A stretch of 5,152 nt of DNA from assembly GCA_052139595.1 (NCBI GenBank), contig JBKQWK010000146.1:1-5152 (forward strand), in the 5' to 3' direction. The stretch comes from JBKQWK01 sp052139595 (GTDB taxonomy: Bacteria > Actinomycetota > Thermoleophilia > UBA2241). The first letter of the stretch is position 1. Each line of letters begins with the position of its first letter. Under the pieces are notes generated by a model, which worked only from the letters and a program-made list of their open reading frames with translations, had not been told where the DNA came from and did no database searches. Of the stretch, positions 1-4,794 are shown piece by piece. The translations under genes were made by a program, and so were the position numbers.

Positions 1-172
1 GCCCCGAGCGGCTGACGGCGATCCTGCGGCATCTGGAGCGATCAGGGTATCTCAACACATGTCCTTCAGGACGCGTGTCTAAAACAAGACTCAGGTATGA
101 GGCGGCGGCCGGATAATCATGTTTCTGCGGTTTGCTCCGCCATTTGATGATCTTCTTGTTCTCCATCTCCAT
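1..172 (-). CDS. N-terminal part of a KPQKHDYPAA-motif protein, cut by the window edge
   Basis: A minus-strand frame is open from the ATG at 172 to the left edge (57 codons) and begins MEMENKKIIKWRSKPQK. An AGGTGAGG ribosome-binding sequence ends five bases before this ATG, which decides the start. The stretch KPQKHDYPAAASYLSL at about residues 14-29 resembles, from memory, the opening of a family of small phage and plasmid proteins (KPxxHDYPAAxxYLSL), some of which continue into a ParB-like domain; I cannot search to confirm this. After about residue 32 the sequence turns arginine-rich (RPEGHVLRYPDRSRCRR) and no longer looks like that family. The gene may therefore be broken near base 75. 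The same frame stays open upstream of the ATG to a TGA at 230-232 and reads SPDRIEIIELLGED, which also looks like protein. Function unknown. Confidence 0.5.
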   Translation of the reverse strand, partial: MEMENKKIIKWRSKPQKHDYPAAASYLSLVLDTRPEGHVLRYPDRSRCRRIAVSRSG

Positions 173-289
173 GATGTCCTCACCTAAGAGTTCGATGATC
201 TCAATCCGGTCCGGCGATCTTGCAAGGAATCATGGCCTTCTCAGCAAATGTGTAAACCGCGCATAGACGGTGATAGCCGTCGGCGCCGC

Positions 290-487
290 TCACCATGACG
301 CCATCGACACCCTGATCTCCACACGCACGCCGGTGATTTCGCAGCCGACACGGCCGAGCTCGTCGACGACCATCTGGAGCAGCCGCCCGGCCACCGCCTC
401 GGAGAAGGGCCCGGCCACGAGATCGACGCGGACGGTGATGCGCTGGCGGTCTTCGACGAGGTCCGTGCCGGTGTGGTCGCCTGGCAT
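290..487 (-). CDS. small unrecognised protein, 65 residues, possibly truncated
   Basis: I do not recognise this protein. The centre (about residues 15-60) alternates beta-like stretches (ITVRVDLV, ITGVRVEIRV) around an amphipathic helix (EAVAGRLLQMVVDEL), a pattern typical of a small alpha/beta domain. Third codon positions are strongly G/C, as expected for real coding in GC-rich DNA, and the plus-strand reading of the same bases is low-complexity. The ATG at 487 is the first start after an in-frame TAG. The GAGG in front of it touches the ATG with no spacer, so the start is poor. The start lies within a few bases of where the IS21 fragment begins on the other strand, so the original N-terminus may have been lost in that rearrangement. 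No membrane segment or known motif is seen. Confidence 0.4.
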   Translation of the reverse strand: MPGDHTGTDLVEDRQRITVRVDLVAGPFSEAVAGRLLQMVVDELGRVGCEITGVRVEIRVSMASW

Positions 488-488
488 C

Positions 489-777
489 CTCAGCTACAGC
501 GAGCCGCCCCGGCTAGCGCCAGCGCCGACCCCGCGCCAAGACCAGGCTGGGGCCTTACCTGGCCACCATCGAGGAGATCCTCGCCGCCGATCGCGAGGCG
601 CCAGCCAGGCAGCGCCACACCGCCAAGCGCATCTTCGAGCGCCGGCGCGACGAGTACGGCTATCTTGGCGGCATCACCCAGGTGAGGGTGGCGGTGATCC
701 GCCTGCGCCGCCACGCCGACGAGGTCTACGTGCCCCTGGCCCACTAACCCGGCCGAGCCCAGTTCGACTGCGGCGCG
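489..777 (+). pseudogene. istA: IS21-family transposase (IstA) fragment
   Basis: In plus frame 1, bases 517-744 read RQRRPRAKTRLGPYLATIEE, then ILAADREAPARQRHTAKRIF, then ERRRDEYGYLGGITQVRV and DEVYVPLAH. This is the characteristic segment of IS21 transposases (RQRHTAKRIFERLRDE.G..GG, then EVFVPLAHPPG.AQ.DFGEA). Two lesions are visible. LSYSEPPR at 489-512 lies in another frame, and CTAG at 513-516 stands where one codon is expected, giving a +1 frameshift. A TAA at 745-747 interrupts, after which PGRAQFDCG (748-774) continues the family motif, including the Asp that is probably the first catalytic acidic residue of the DDE core. The N-terminal helix-turn-helix, the rest of the catalytic core, istB and the terminal inverted repeats are not seen. 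It is a dead remnant; in life IstA cuts and joins the element ends with the ATPase IstB. Confidence 0.82.
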
Positions 778-981
778 CTCTCCGCGCGTCAGCTCAGCGC
801 CCGAGCGTACGCCAGGGTACTTATGCCAGTGCGTCTGCCAGCCGTGGGTCGCGGATGCGGCTGTCGTCGCCCCTTGCGACTCGTTCGGTCAAGCCGCCGG
901 GTAAGCGAGGATTGTCGTTGCCGGCGCGCCTGCCGAGACGACGGACGCGGCTGCCGTCTGCATGCCAGCCGCAGCATGGAC

Positions 982-1033
982 GAGGCCGCCGTGTTCTTTT
1001 ACGAGCCCGGCGGCCTCACTTCACCTCGTGAAG
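982..1033. repeat. two adjacent inverted repeats (hairpins)
   Basis: GAGGCCGCC at 982-990 pairs perfectly with GGCGGCCTC at 1009-1017, a nine-base GC-rich stem with an 18-base loop. One base later CTTCAC (1019-1024) pairs with GTGAAG (1028-1033) around a three-base loop. There is no T-run after either stem on either strand, so this is not a standard intrinsic terminator. It may be a structured remnant of a mobile element end. Confidence 0.45.
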
Positions 1034-1256
1034 AGGCGCACCATCATCTTAGCCGTCGGCACGCGACCGTCAAGTGTGTTCGGTCTGAAGATCTGCCTCC
1101 TGCAGTGCGGCCCCAGCCTAACAGCGAGCGGCCAGGCAACAGCCGCGAACCTCACTGTCAGCGGGAGCAGGCTCATAACCGGAGAGTCGCGCACATGATC
1201 GCCCCTGATGCGCAGCGCAGAAAACTGCTGCACTGGCCAATCTCGCCGACCAACTG

Positions 1257-1281
1257 CCGCCAGAACTGGGCCCTCTGGCGG
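1257..1281. repeat. 8 bp perfect inverted repeat
   Basis: CCGCCAGA (1257-1264) and TCTGGCGG (1274-1281) form a perfect eight-base stem with a nine-base loop. No T-run follows on either strand. It could fold in RNA or bind a dimeric protein, but nothing nearby indicates a role. Confidence 0.35.
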
Positions 1282-1358
1282 TACCGTAAAGGTCTGCCAG
1301 GGCTGAAGATTCCGTGCATCGGCAGCCTCCCAAAACGCCTCCGGAGTCGGTACCAAAG

Positions 1359-1382
1359 CACTGCATGACCCCACTGCATGAC
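1359..1382. repeat. two-copy 13 bp tandem repeat
   Basis: CACTGCATGAC occurs at 1359-1369 and again at 1372-1382, separated by CC, so the repeat period is 13 bases. There are only two copies and no adjacent gene that would give it a role. It may be chance or replication slippage. Confidence 0.4.
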
Positions 1383-1408
1383 ACGCCTGCAACGAACAGA
1401 GGCGGAAG

Positions 1409-1720
1409 TCAGTCAGGATGCGCGGTCACTTCACAAAACGTGGCAATCCGGGAAGCTATGAGTACATCGTCGCTGTCGGTCTGGCGGTAGCACAGCACTA
1501 CCGCCACGCGTCAGGAAGAGGCGACCTTTTCGTCATCGGCGGTGAAGTAGCGCTTCAAGGTCGCCCGCATCTCCTCAGCGGCCTTGGCGCATCGCTAGGC
1601 GAACTGTGGCCGGGCCATGATTGCCGCAACGCCCAGCGTCACGACTGCTTAATGGGTGTCCTGCACCTTGTGGAGACAGCAGAGGCACAACTGAGTGCTG
1701 GCCTCGGTGGCAACCTCGAT
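1409..1720 (-). pseudogene. decayed protein-coding frame with three internal stops
   Basis: Read as one minus-strand frame, this region gives protein-like sequence: IEVATEASTQLCLCCLHKVQ, then AVVTLGVAAIMARPQFA, then RCAKAAEEMRATLKRYFTAD plus DEKVASS, then RVAVVLCYRQTDSDDVLIAS and RIATFCEVTAHPD. These pieces are separated by TAA (1649-1651), TAG (1595-1597) and TGA (1511-1513), and the frame ends at TGA (1409-1411). Codons end mostly in G or C. Because all three stop types occur, recoding is unlikely and point-mutation decay is the simplest reading. It lies just downstream of the membrane protein gene on the same strand. The family is not recognised. The competing view is that the uninterrupted plus frame 1418-1741, in exact antisense register, is the real one, but it has a poor start and unremarkable composition. 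Confidence 0.38.
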
Positions 1721-1741
1721 CTATCGACGAACCTCTGGTAA

Positions 1742-1924
1742 TCAGGTGTGTGCTGTGAAGACGACCACGAGCAGCAAGACGATGATGGCAAGCACTATCA
1801 CGCTAAGGCAGCCGCCCATGAGTGAGCAGCCGCCCTTCTGCATGGCGTCGCCGCCTCGTTGCATGGCGTTCCCAGCACGAATAAAGCCGTTTGTTGGCTG
1901 CTGCTGTTCATTCGGTTCTGCCAT
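1742..1924 (-). CDS. small C-terminally anchored membrane protein, 60 residues
   Basis: The protein starts MAEPNEQQQPTNGF. The start is fixed by GGAGG (complement of 1930-1934) five bases before the ATG at 1924; the frame could be extended to 1981, but that start has no such signal. Residues 1-32 are hydrophilic and glutamine/glycine-rich, with a short internal duplication (NAMQRGG at 19-25, DAMQKGG at 26-32). Residues 33-39 (CSLMGGC) carry two cysteines. Residues 40-56 (LSVIVLAIIVLLLVVVF) are one strong transmembrane helix, followed by a four-residue tail. It is therefore probably a single-pass inner-membrane protein with a cytoplasmic N-terminus. It lies 111 bases after the mini zinc-finger gene on the same strand and may be a late member of that transcript or have its own promoter. 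Function unknown; a phage accessory (moron-type) product is one possibility. Confidence 0.72.
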   Translation of the reverse strand: MAEPNEQQQPTNGFIRAGNAMQRGGDAMQKGGCSLMGGCLSVIVLAIIVLLLVVVFTAHT

Positions 1925-1929
1925 GTCCC

Positions 1930-1934
1930 CCTCC
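1930..1934 (-). promoter_or_regulatory. ribosome-binding site that sets the membrane protein start
   Basis: On the minus strand the bases read GGAGGGGGACATG, a near-ideal Shine-Dalgarno core five bases from the ATG. It supports the 60-residue product over the 79-residue extension. Confidence 0.7.
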
Positions 1935-2035
1935 GTCGCTCGTAGTAGCGCCATGACAGCACAGAGGGCAGGTGCGGGCAAGTGGCTATCACTATCAACC
2001 TCGCAGGTGCCGTCTCTCGGGGCTGCGTGCCGGCC

Positions 2036-2149
2036 TTACCGCTGCGAGCGGACGCGACAACGGTCGGAGCAGTAGAGGCGCACGCGGCCGACGGCTTTGA
2101 CCTTCGTCTCAGCGCCGCAGACCACGCACCTGTTGATGCGCATGATCAT
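2036..2149 (-). CDS. mini zinc-finger protein, 37 residues
   Basis: This gene is easily missed because of its size. The product begins MIMRINRCVVCGAET and ends LYCSDRCRVRSQR. Cysteines at residues 8, 11, 27 and 31 give a Cys-x2-Cys...Cys-x3-Cys site that should bind one zinc ion, with basic residues after it. The ATG overlaps the methyltransferase stop (ATGA at 2146-2149), and no separate ribosome-binding site is visible, so translation probably depends on reinitiation or coupling. The YCSxxCR signature is nearly the same as in the zinc-finger protein that opens the operon, which argues that this is a real gene and possibly a relative. Such small treble-clef-like fingers can bind nucleic acid or protein; the role here is unknown. 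A second ATG at 2143 is possible. Confidence 0.72.
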   Translation of the reverse strand: MIMRINRCVVCGAETKVKAVGRVRLYCSDRCRVRSQR

Positions 2150-3432
2150 GTCGAGAGCACGGCCGTCTTGCCAGTCAAACGCTCCCAGCGTTGCACCGCC
2201 ACATCAACGAAGGCCGGCGAAAGTTCGATCGCAAAGCAGCGCCGCCTGGTCTGTTCAGCGGCAATGATTGCCGTGCCGGAACCGGAGAACGGTTCGTAGA
2301 TCAGCTCACCCGGCCGTGTGTGCCACTCGATTGGCCGGCGGATGAGCTCGACTGGTTTCATCGTCGGATGCACCGAGCCCGGGTTATCCTCAATCGCCGA
2401 GGCTACCTCCCAGACTGCCTTGGCATCAGCCGGTGGGCGCATCCCTGAGTCGGGACGCATGCCTTCGATCCAGCCGTAGAGGCAGAGCTCATAGTTCCAC
2501 ATGAAGTCGCAACGGGTGAGTACGGGGCGGCTCTTATGCCAGATGATCACCTGATGAGGCAAGAGCTTGTTCGCCTTCCATGCTTCAAGGACGACGTCGA
2601 TGCGCATCATGCCAAACCACTGATAGATGAGGGGGCGCTCGGTCAGTGCTTCGGCGAGGGCGGCGGCGAGAAACCGCTGATAGAAGGTCACGGCTGAGTC
2701 GTGGTCAGTGTAGGCATCCCAGTGCTTGGTCGCCACATCATGGCCGGCCTCTTTGCCGCCGTTGCCCCACGTCTGCGGGTGGTTACCGCCATCGTAGTCG
2801 ACGAGGTAGGGCGGGTCGGTGGCCATGAGTACCGCGCGCTCGCCGTTCATCAGACGCTGAACTTGTTCGGTGTCTGTGCTGTCGCCGCAGAGCAGACGAT
2901 GCTTGCCGAGCAGCCAGAGGTCGCCGGGCTTCGTCACCGGCTCTGCCGGCGGCTCGGGGAGCGGCGCCTCGGCGGCGAACTCGCTCACCGGCAGTATTGC
3001 AGCCATGTCCTTGGCGTCGAAGCCGGTCATCGCCAGATCAACGTCGATCGCCAGCAAGCCTTCAATCTCGATTGCCAGGAGCTCTTCGTTCCAGGAAGAT
3101 TCGTCGGCGATCCGGTTGTCTGCCAAGCGCAGCGCCTTGACCTGCGCCGCCGTGAGACCGAGGGCCACATGCACGGGGACCTGCGTCAGACCGAGCTGCT
3201 CGGCGGCGAAGAGGCGCCCGTGACCGATAATGAGCACCCCCTCCTCATCAACGACGAGACTCTGCCGCCAGCCGAACTGGCGGAGACTGGCGGCGATCTT
3301 GGCAACCGACGCCGGAGAGTGGGTGCGGGGGTTCTGCGCATAAGGCACGACCTTGTCGATCGGCCACCTCTGAATCTCTAAGAGACCGACAGGGTCACCG
3401 GCCAGAGTCTGCGGCAAGTATTCACTCAACAT
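2146..3432 (-). CDS. ParB-domain/DNA adenine methyltransferase fusion, 428 residues
   Basis: Residues about 22-110 form a ParB/Srx-type domain (VVPYAQNPRTH at 28-38, GHGRLFAAEQLG at 70-81). It is followed by a linker rich in proline and glutamate and then a beta-class amino-methyltransferase: GDSTD at 183, the catalytic DPPY at 206-209, HPTMKPVEL at 355-363, and the AdoMet-binding FSGSGT at 382-387 near the C-terminus. DPPY predicts N6-adenine methylation using S-adenosylmethionine. This architecture is common in phages and prophages, where the enzyme probably protects phage DNA from restriction; no cognate nuclease is present, so it looks like an orphan enzyme. The ATG at 3432 with GAGG six bases upstream is preferred over a TTG at 3450. 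It overlaps the terminase gene by 11 bases and the mini zinc-finger gene by four. The target site cannot be read from the sequence. Confidence 0.93.
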   Translation of the reverse strand: MLSEYLPQTLAGDPVGLLEIQRWPIDKVVPYAQNPRTHSPASVAKIAASLRQFGWRQSLVVDEEGVLIIGHGRLFAAEQLGLTQVPVHVALGLTAAQVKALRLADNRIADESSWNEELLAIEIEGLLAIDVDLAMTGFDAKDMAAILPVSEFAAEAPLPEPPAEPVTKPGDLWLLGKHRLLCGDSTDTEQVQRLMNGERAVLMATDPPYLVDYDGGNHPQTWGNGGKEAGHDVATKHWDAYTDHDSAVTFYQRFLAAALAEALTERPLIYQWFGMMRIDVVLEAWKANKLLPHQVIIWHKSRPVLTRCDFMWNYELCLYGWIEGMRPDSGMRPPADAKAVWEVASAIEDNPGSVHPTMKPVELIRRPIEWHTRPGELIYEPFSGSGTAIIAAEQTRRRCFAIELSPAFVDVAVQRWERLTGKTAVLST

Positions 3433-3961
3433 CGCTCGCCTCGCTTTCAATCACGTCATCAAGTTCCGCCTCAACAACCTCGTCGAGCCTCCTGCGCAGC
3501 GACCCAAGCATGGTTGTGCCGGCGATCTGTATGAGGTTCAGACGGATGCGTGCCTCCGGCGAAAGACCGAGCCGCTGGGCCAAGCGATCGTAGAGCAGCG
3601 CCTGCTGACGCTCCTCTTCGAGCATCGGGTTGCGCTTGATGCCGTCGGGGCCGCCCTTGACCATCAGGCCCCACTTCTTTACGAACGCCCCGGCCTCAGC
3701 GTGACGGTACTTGGCGAGGCAGCAGGCTTCGACTAAGGGCAGATCCTCAGGCCGCAGTTCGCTGCGGGCAACGGCTGCAAGCATCGTCTGCCAGAGGGTC
3801 TTGGCCGCCTTCGTGCGTGGCATCTCGCGCGGCAGGGGGATCTCGGCGCAGCCTCCCACAGTAAGCGCGCCGCCATAGCCGGCAGGCAGCAATTGCATGG
3901 ATTTGCGGACATGGGCGGTGCCGCGTCTGACGGCAGCGGGATCGGGTTTGCGACCTCTCAT
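3422..3961 (-). CDS. phage terminase small subunit, P27 family, 179 residues
   Basis: The product starts MRGRKPDPAAVRRGTAHV, the basic GRKP opening typical of P27-type small terminases. Residues about 48-95 form the helical core (TKAAKTLWQTMLAAVARSEL, then RPEDLPLVEACCLAKYRHAE). They are followed by KRNPMLEEE at 109-117 and LGLSPEARIRL at 131-141, the family's most recognisable segment. The acidic C-terminus (about 160-179) may contact the large subunit. In the family the small subunit forms a ring, recognises the packaging site on phage DNA and regulates the large-subunit ATPase/nuclease. The start has a GAGGTGGAG ribosome-binding site and overlaps the upstream gene by four bases (ATGA). The length is normal and the gene looks intact. 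The large subunit gene expected next is absent; a methyltransferase gene sits there instead. Confidence 0.9.
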   Translation of the reverse strand: MRGRKPDPAAVRRGTAHVRKSMQLLPAGYGGALTVGGCAEIPLPREMPRTKAAKTLWQTMLAAVARSELRPEDLPLVEACCLAKYRHAEAGAFVKKWGLMVKGGPDGIKRNPMLEEERQQALLYDRLAQRLGLSPEARIRLNLIQIAGTTMLGSLRRRLDEVVEAELDDVIESEASDVE

Positions 3962-4347
3962 CTCTCCACCTCGAACTGTTTGCGTAAGCCGTCGTTGATG
4001 AGCTGCGCCAGGGCCGTACAGCGCCAGGCAAACTCGGGCCGTGCTTTGGTTGCCGCCAGCGCCAGGGCCGTCGCCGCTGCACGGCTAAGCAGGAGCGAGG
4101 CAAGGACGGCCTCATCGGGATTGCGCGCCGGGCGACCGATGAGATCGGCAAGCAGATCAGGCGCCTCAATGGCCGCGCTCGTCAGGGGCGTCTCTGCGGC
4201 CAGGGCGTTGGCAAACACAGCCCTCTTGCGGGCCCGCTGAGCGGCAACACGACAGGCGTTCGAGCAGTAGAGACGGTGCCGACCCTGCCCCGCGAAACGG
4301 GGTAACTTGGCCGAGCAAACAAGGCACTTCTCTATCGGGAGGCTCAT
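3958..4347 (-). CDS. zinc-finger protein with helical C-terminal domain, 129 residues
   Basis: The N-terminus holds cysteines at residues 8, 11, 28 and 32 (KCLVCSAK at 7-14, LYCSNACRVAAQRARKR at 26-42). This is a Cys-x2-Cys-x16-Cys-x3-Cys zinc-binding site with a basic helix after it, as in DNA-binding treble-clef or FCS-like fingers. Residues 50-129 are alanine/leucine-rich and predicted helical, with no recognised domain. The gene opens the operon and overlaps the terminase small subunit by four bases. In many phages an HNH endonuclease or other DNA-binding protein precedes the terminase genes; this protein has no HNH residues and could be a regulator or packaging accessory, which is inference. 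There is no ribosome-binding site before the ATG. A -10-like TACACT six bases upstream suggests a leaderless transcript. Confidence 0.75.
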   Translation of the reverse strand: MSLPIEKCLVCSAKLPRFAGQGRHRLYCSNACRVAAQRARKRAVFANALAAETPLTSAAIEAPDLLADLIGRPARNPDEAVLASLLLSRAAATALALAATKARPEFAWRCTALAQLINDGLRKQFEVER

Positions 4348-4353
4348 GATATG

Positions 4354-4359
4354 AGTGTA
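4354..4359 (-). promoter_or_regulatory. candidate -10 element for a leaderless operon transcript
   Basis: On the minus strand the bases read TACACT, then six bases (CATATC), then the ATG at 4347. TACACT matches the TAnnnT core of a bacterial -10 box, and the spacing would put the transcription start on or next to the A of the start codon. The absence of any Shine-Dalgarno sequence before this ATG fits. No good -35 element is visible at 17 bases' distance. Confidence 0.35.
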
Positions 4360-4576
4360 GCGCGACGCTCACCCGCTCCCTTTTCGTCACCGAGGCCACA
4401 TCCCAGAAGCACGAAAGTGGGCGACAAATTGCGGATTTTCGCGGCAGTGGCTAACGCGTGGTTCCGGCAACCTCGCCGCCCGGCGACCCGCCTTACCGGT
4501 CTGGTGAGTCGGCGGCACCACAAGGAGACAGGCAAAGATGCCTGCTGGACGCGCCGCGCGGCGGCCTGCTGGTCGC

Positions 4577-4631
4577 GTCGATCTGGCGTTGATCTGGCCT
4601 TGATCTTGGCGTCGATCTGCCTTGATCTGGC
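4577..4631. repeat. five tandem 10-12 bp units, iteron-like
   Basis: The units abut without gaps: GTCGATCTGGC (4577-4587), GTTGATCTGGC (4588-4598), CTTGATCTTGGC (4599-4610), GTCGATCTGC (4611-4620) and CTTGATCTGGC (4621-4631). The shared core is GATCTGGC, and core starts are spaced 11, 11, 12 and 10 bases. That is close to one DNA turn, so bound proteins would line up on one face of the helix. The array lies about 230 bases upstream of the terminase operon start. Iterated sites like this serve small terminase subunits, replication initiators or partition proteins in other phages and plasmids; which applies here is inference. Confidence 0.7.
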
Positions 4632-4642
4632 CGCGACTATCG

Positions 4643-4666
4643 GACGACTCTGGCGACGACTCTGCC
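4643..4666. repeat. two tandem 12 bp units
   Basis: GACGACTCTGGC (4643-4654) is followed directly by GACGACTCTGCC (4655-4666), matching at 11 of 12 bases, with a further GACG after it. The CTCTGGC end resembles the ATCTGGC core of the neighbouring five-unit array, so both may belong to one extended binding region. Confidence 0.55.
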
Positions 4667-4700
4667 GACGAGCGGCGCCGAGGGCCCCGCCGCGGGTGGC

Positions 4701-4715
4701 GATAGCGACGCTATC
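4701..4715. repeat. 15 bp palindrome, operator-like
   Basis: GATAGCG and CGCTATC form perfect seven-base arms around a single A (GATAGCGACGCTATC). Compact odd palindromes of this kind are typical binding sites for dimeric repressors; the binding protein is unknown. Confidence 0.45.
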
Positions 4716-4752
4716 CATCTGCCTGACGTGCTAGCTGTCCATCTGCGTGACG
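4714..4752. repeat. 15 bp direct repeat pair, 24-base period
   Basis: TCCATCTGCCTGACG (4714-4728) recurs as TCCATCTGCGTGACG (4738-4752), with 14 of 15 bases identical. The first copy starts within the end of the 15 bp palindrome. A 24-base spacing is a little over two helical turns, compatible with two protein molecules binding in series. Confidence 0.55.
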
Positions 4753-4777
4753 CGAACGACGACCAACGTATCGTTCG
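4753..4777. repeat. 7 bp inverted repeat with 11-base loop
   Basis: CGAACGA (4753-4759) pairs with TCGTTCG (4771-4777). It directly follows the second 15-base direct repeat. It is a possible operator arm pair or hairpin; no T-run follows. Confidence 0.35.
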
Positions 4778-4794
4778 TCGGTGGTAGCGACGCC

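Larger units (their letters stand above)
778..1408. other. gene-free, probably degenerate stretch with hairpins
   Basis: No convincing gene is seen on either strand over about 630 bases. Open frames exist (for example 823-1368 plus and 1021-1392 minus), but they are arginine- or proline-rich or patchy, lack ribosome-binding sites and show no known motif. The first 250 bases could be further decayed IS21 sequence, because they follow the transposase fragment and include pieces such as PAETTD. The resemblance is too weak to call. The stretch also contains several inverted repeats and a short tandem repeat, listed separately. Confidence 0.5.

Noticed and set aside
270..1031. Long plus-strand open frame of 253 codons
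   Set aside because: It is arginine/proline/serine-rich, has no ribosome-binding site and changes character along its length. It runs antisense to one coding-like ORF and out of frame with the IS21 fragment.
823..1368. Plus-strand open frame of 181 codons
   Set aside because: It is an arginine-rich, patchy translation with no motif and no start signal. The first part may be decayed transposase sequence, but the resemblance is too weak to call.
1021..1392. Minus-strand frames of 123, 88 and 68 codons
   Set aside because: They overlap in different frames, no known motif or ribosome-binding site is seen, and none is clearly better than the others.
1409..1720. Stop-codon readthrough or selenocysteine recoding
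   Set aside because: All three stop types occur within one short frame and no recoding element is visible, so decay is simpler.
1418..1741. Plus-strand open frame of 107 codons
   Set aside because: The start has no properly spaced ribosome-binding site and the product has no recognisable features. The antisense frame reads more like protein despite its stops, so this is kept only as a competing hypothesis.
2701..3381. Plus-strand open frame of 226 codons
   Set aside because: It is a shadow of the methyltransferase gene, whose conserved motifs on the minus strand settle the matter.
4577..4670. CRISPR array
   Set aside because: The units are 10-12 bases and directly adjacent, with no unique spacers and no cas genes.
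4344..4718. Minus-strand open frame whose stop overlaps the zinc-finger ATG by four bases
   Set aside because: The overlap is suggestive, but the product is low-complexity (QSRRQSR-type runs produced by the tandem repeats), has no ribosome-binding site and matches no family.
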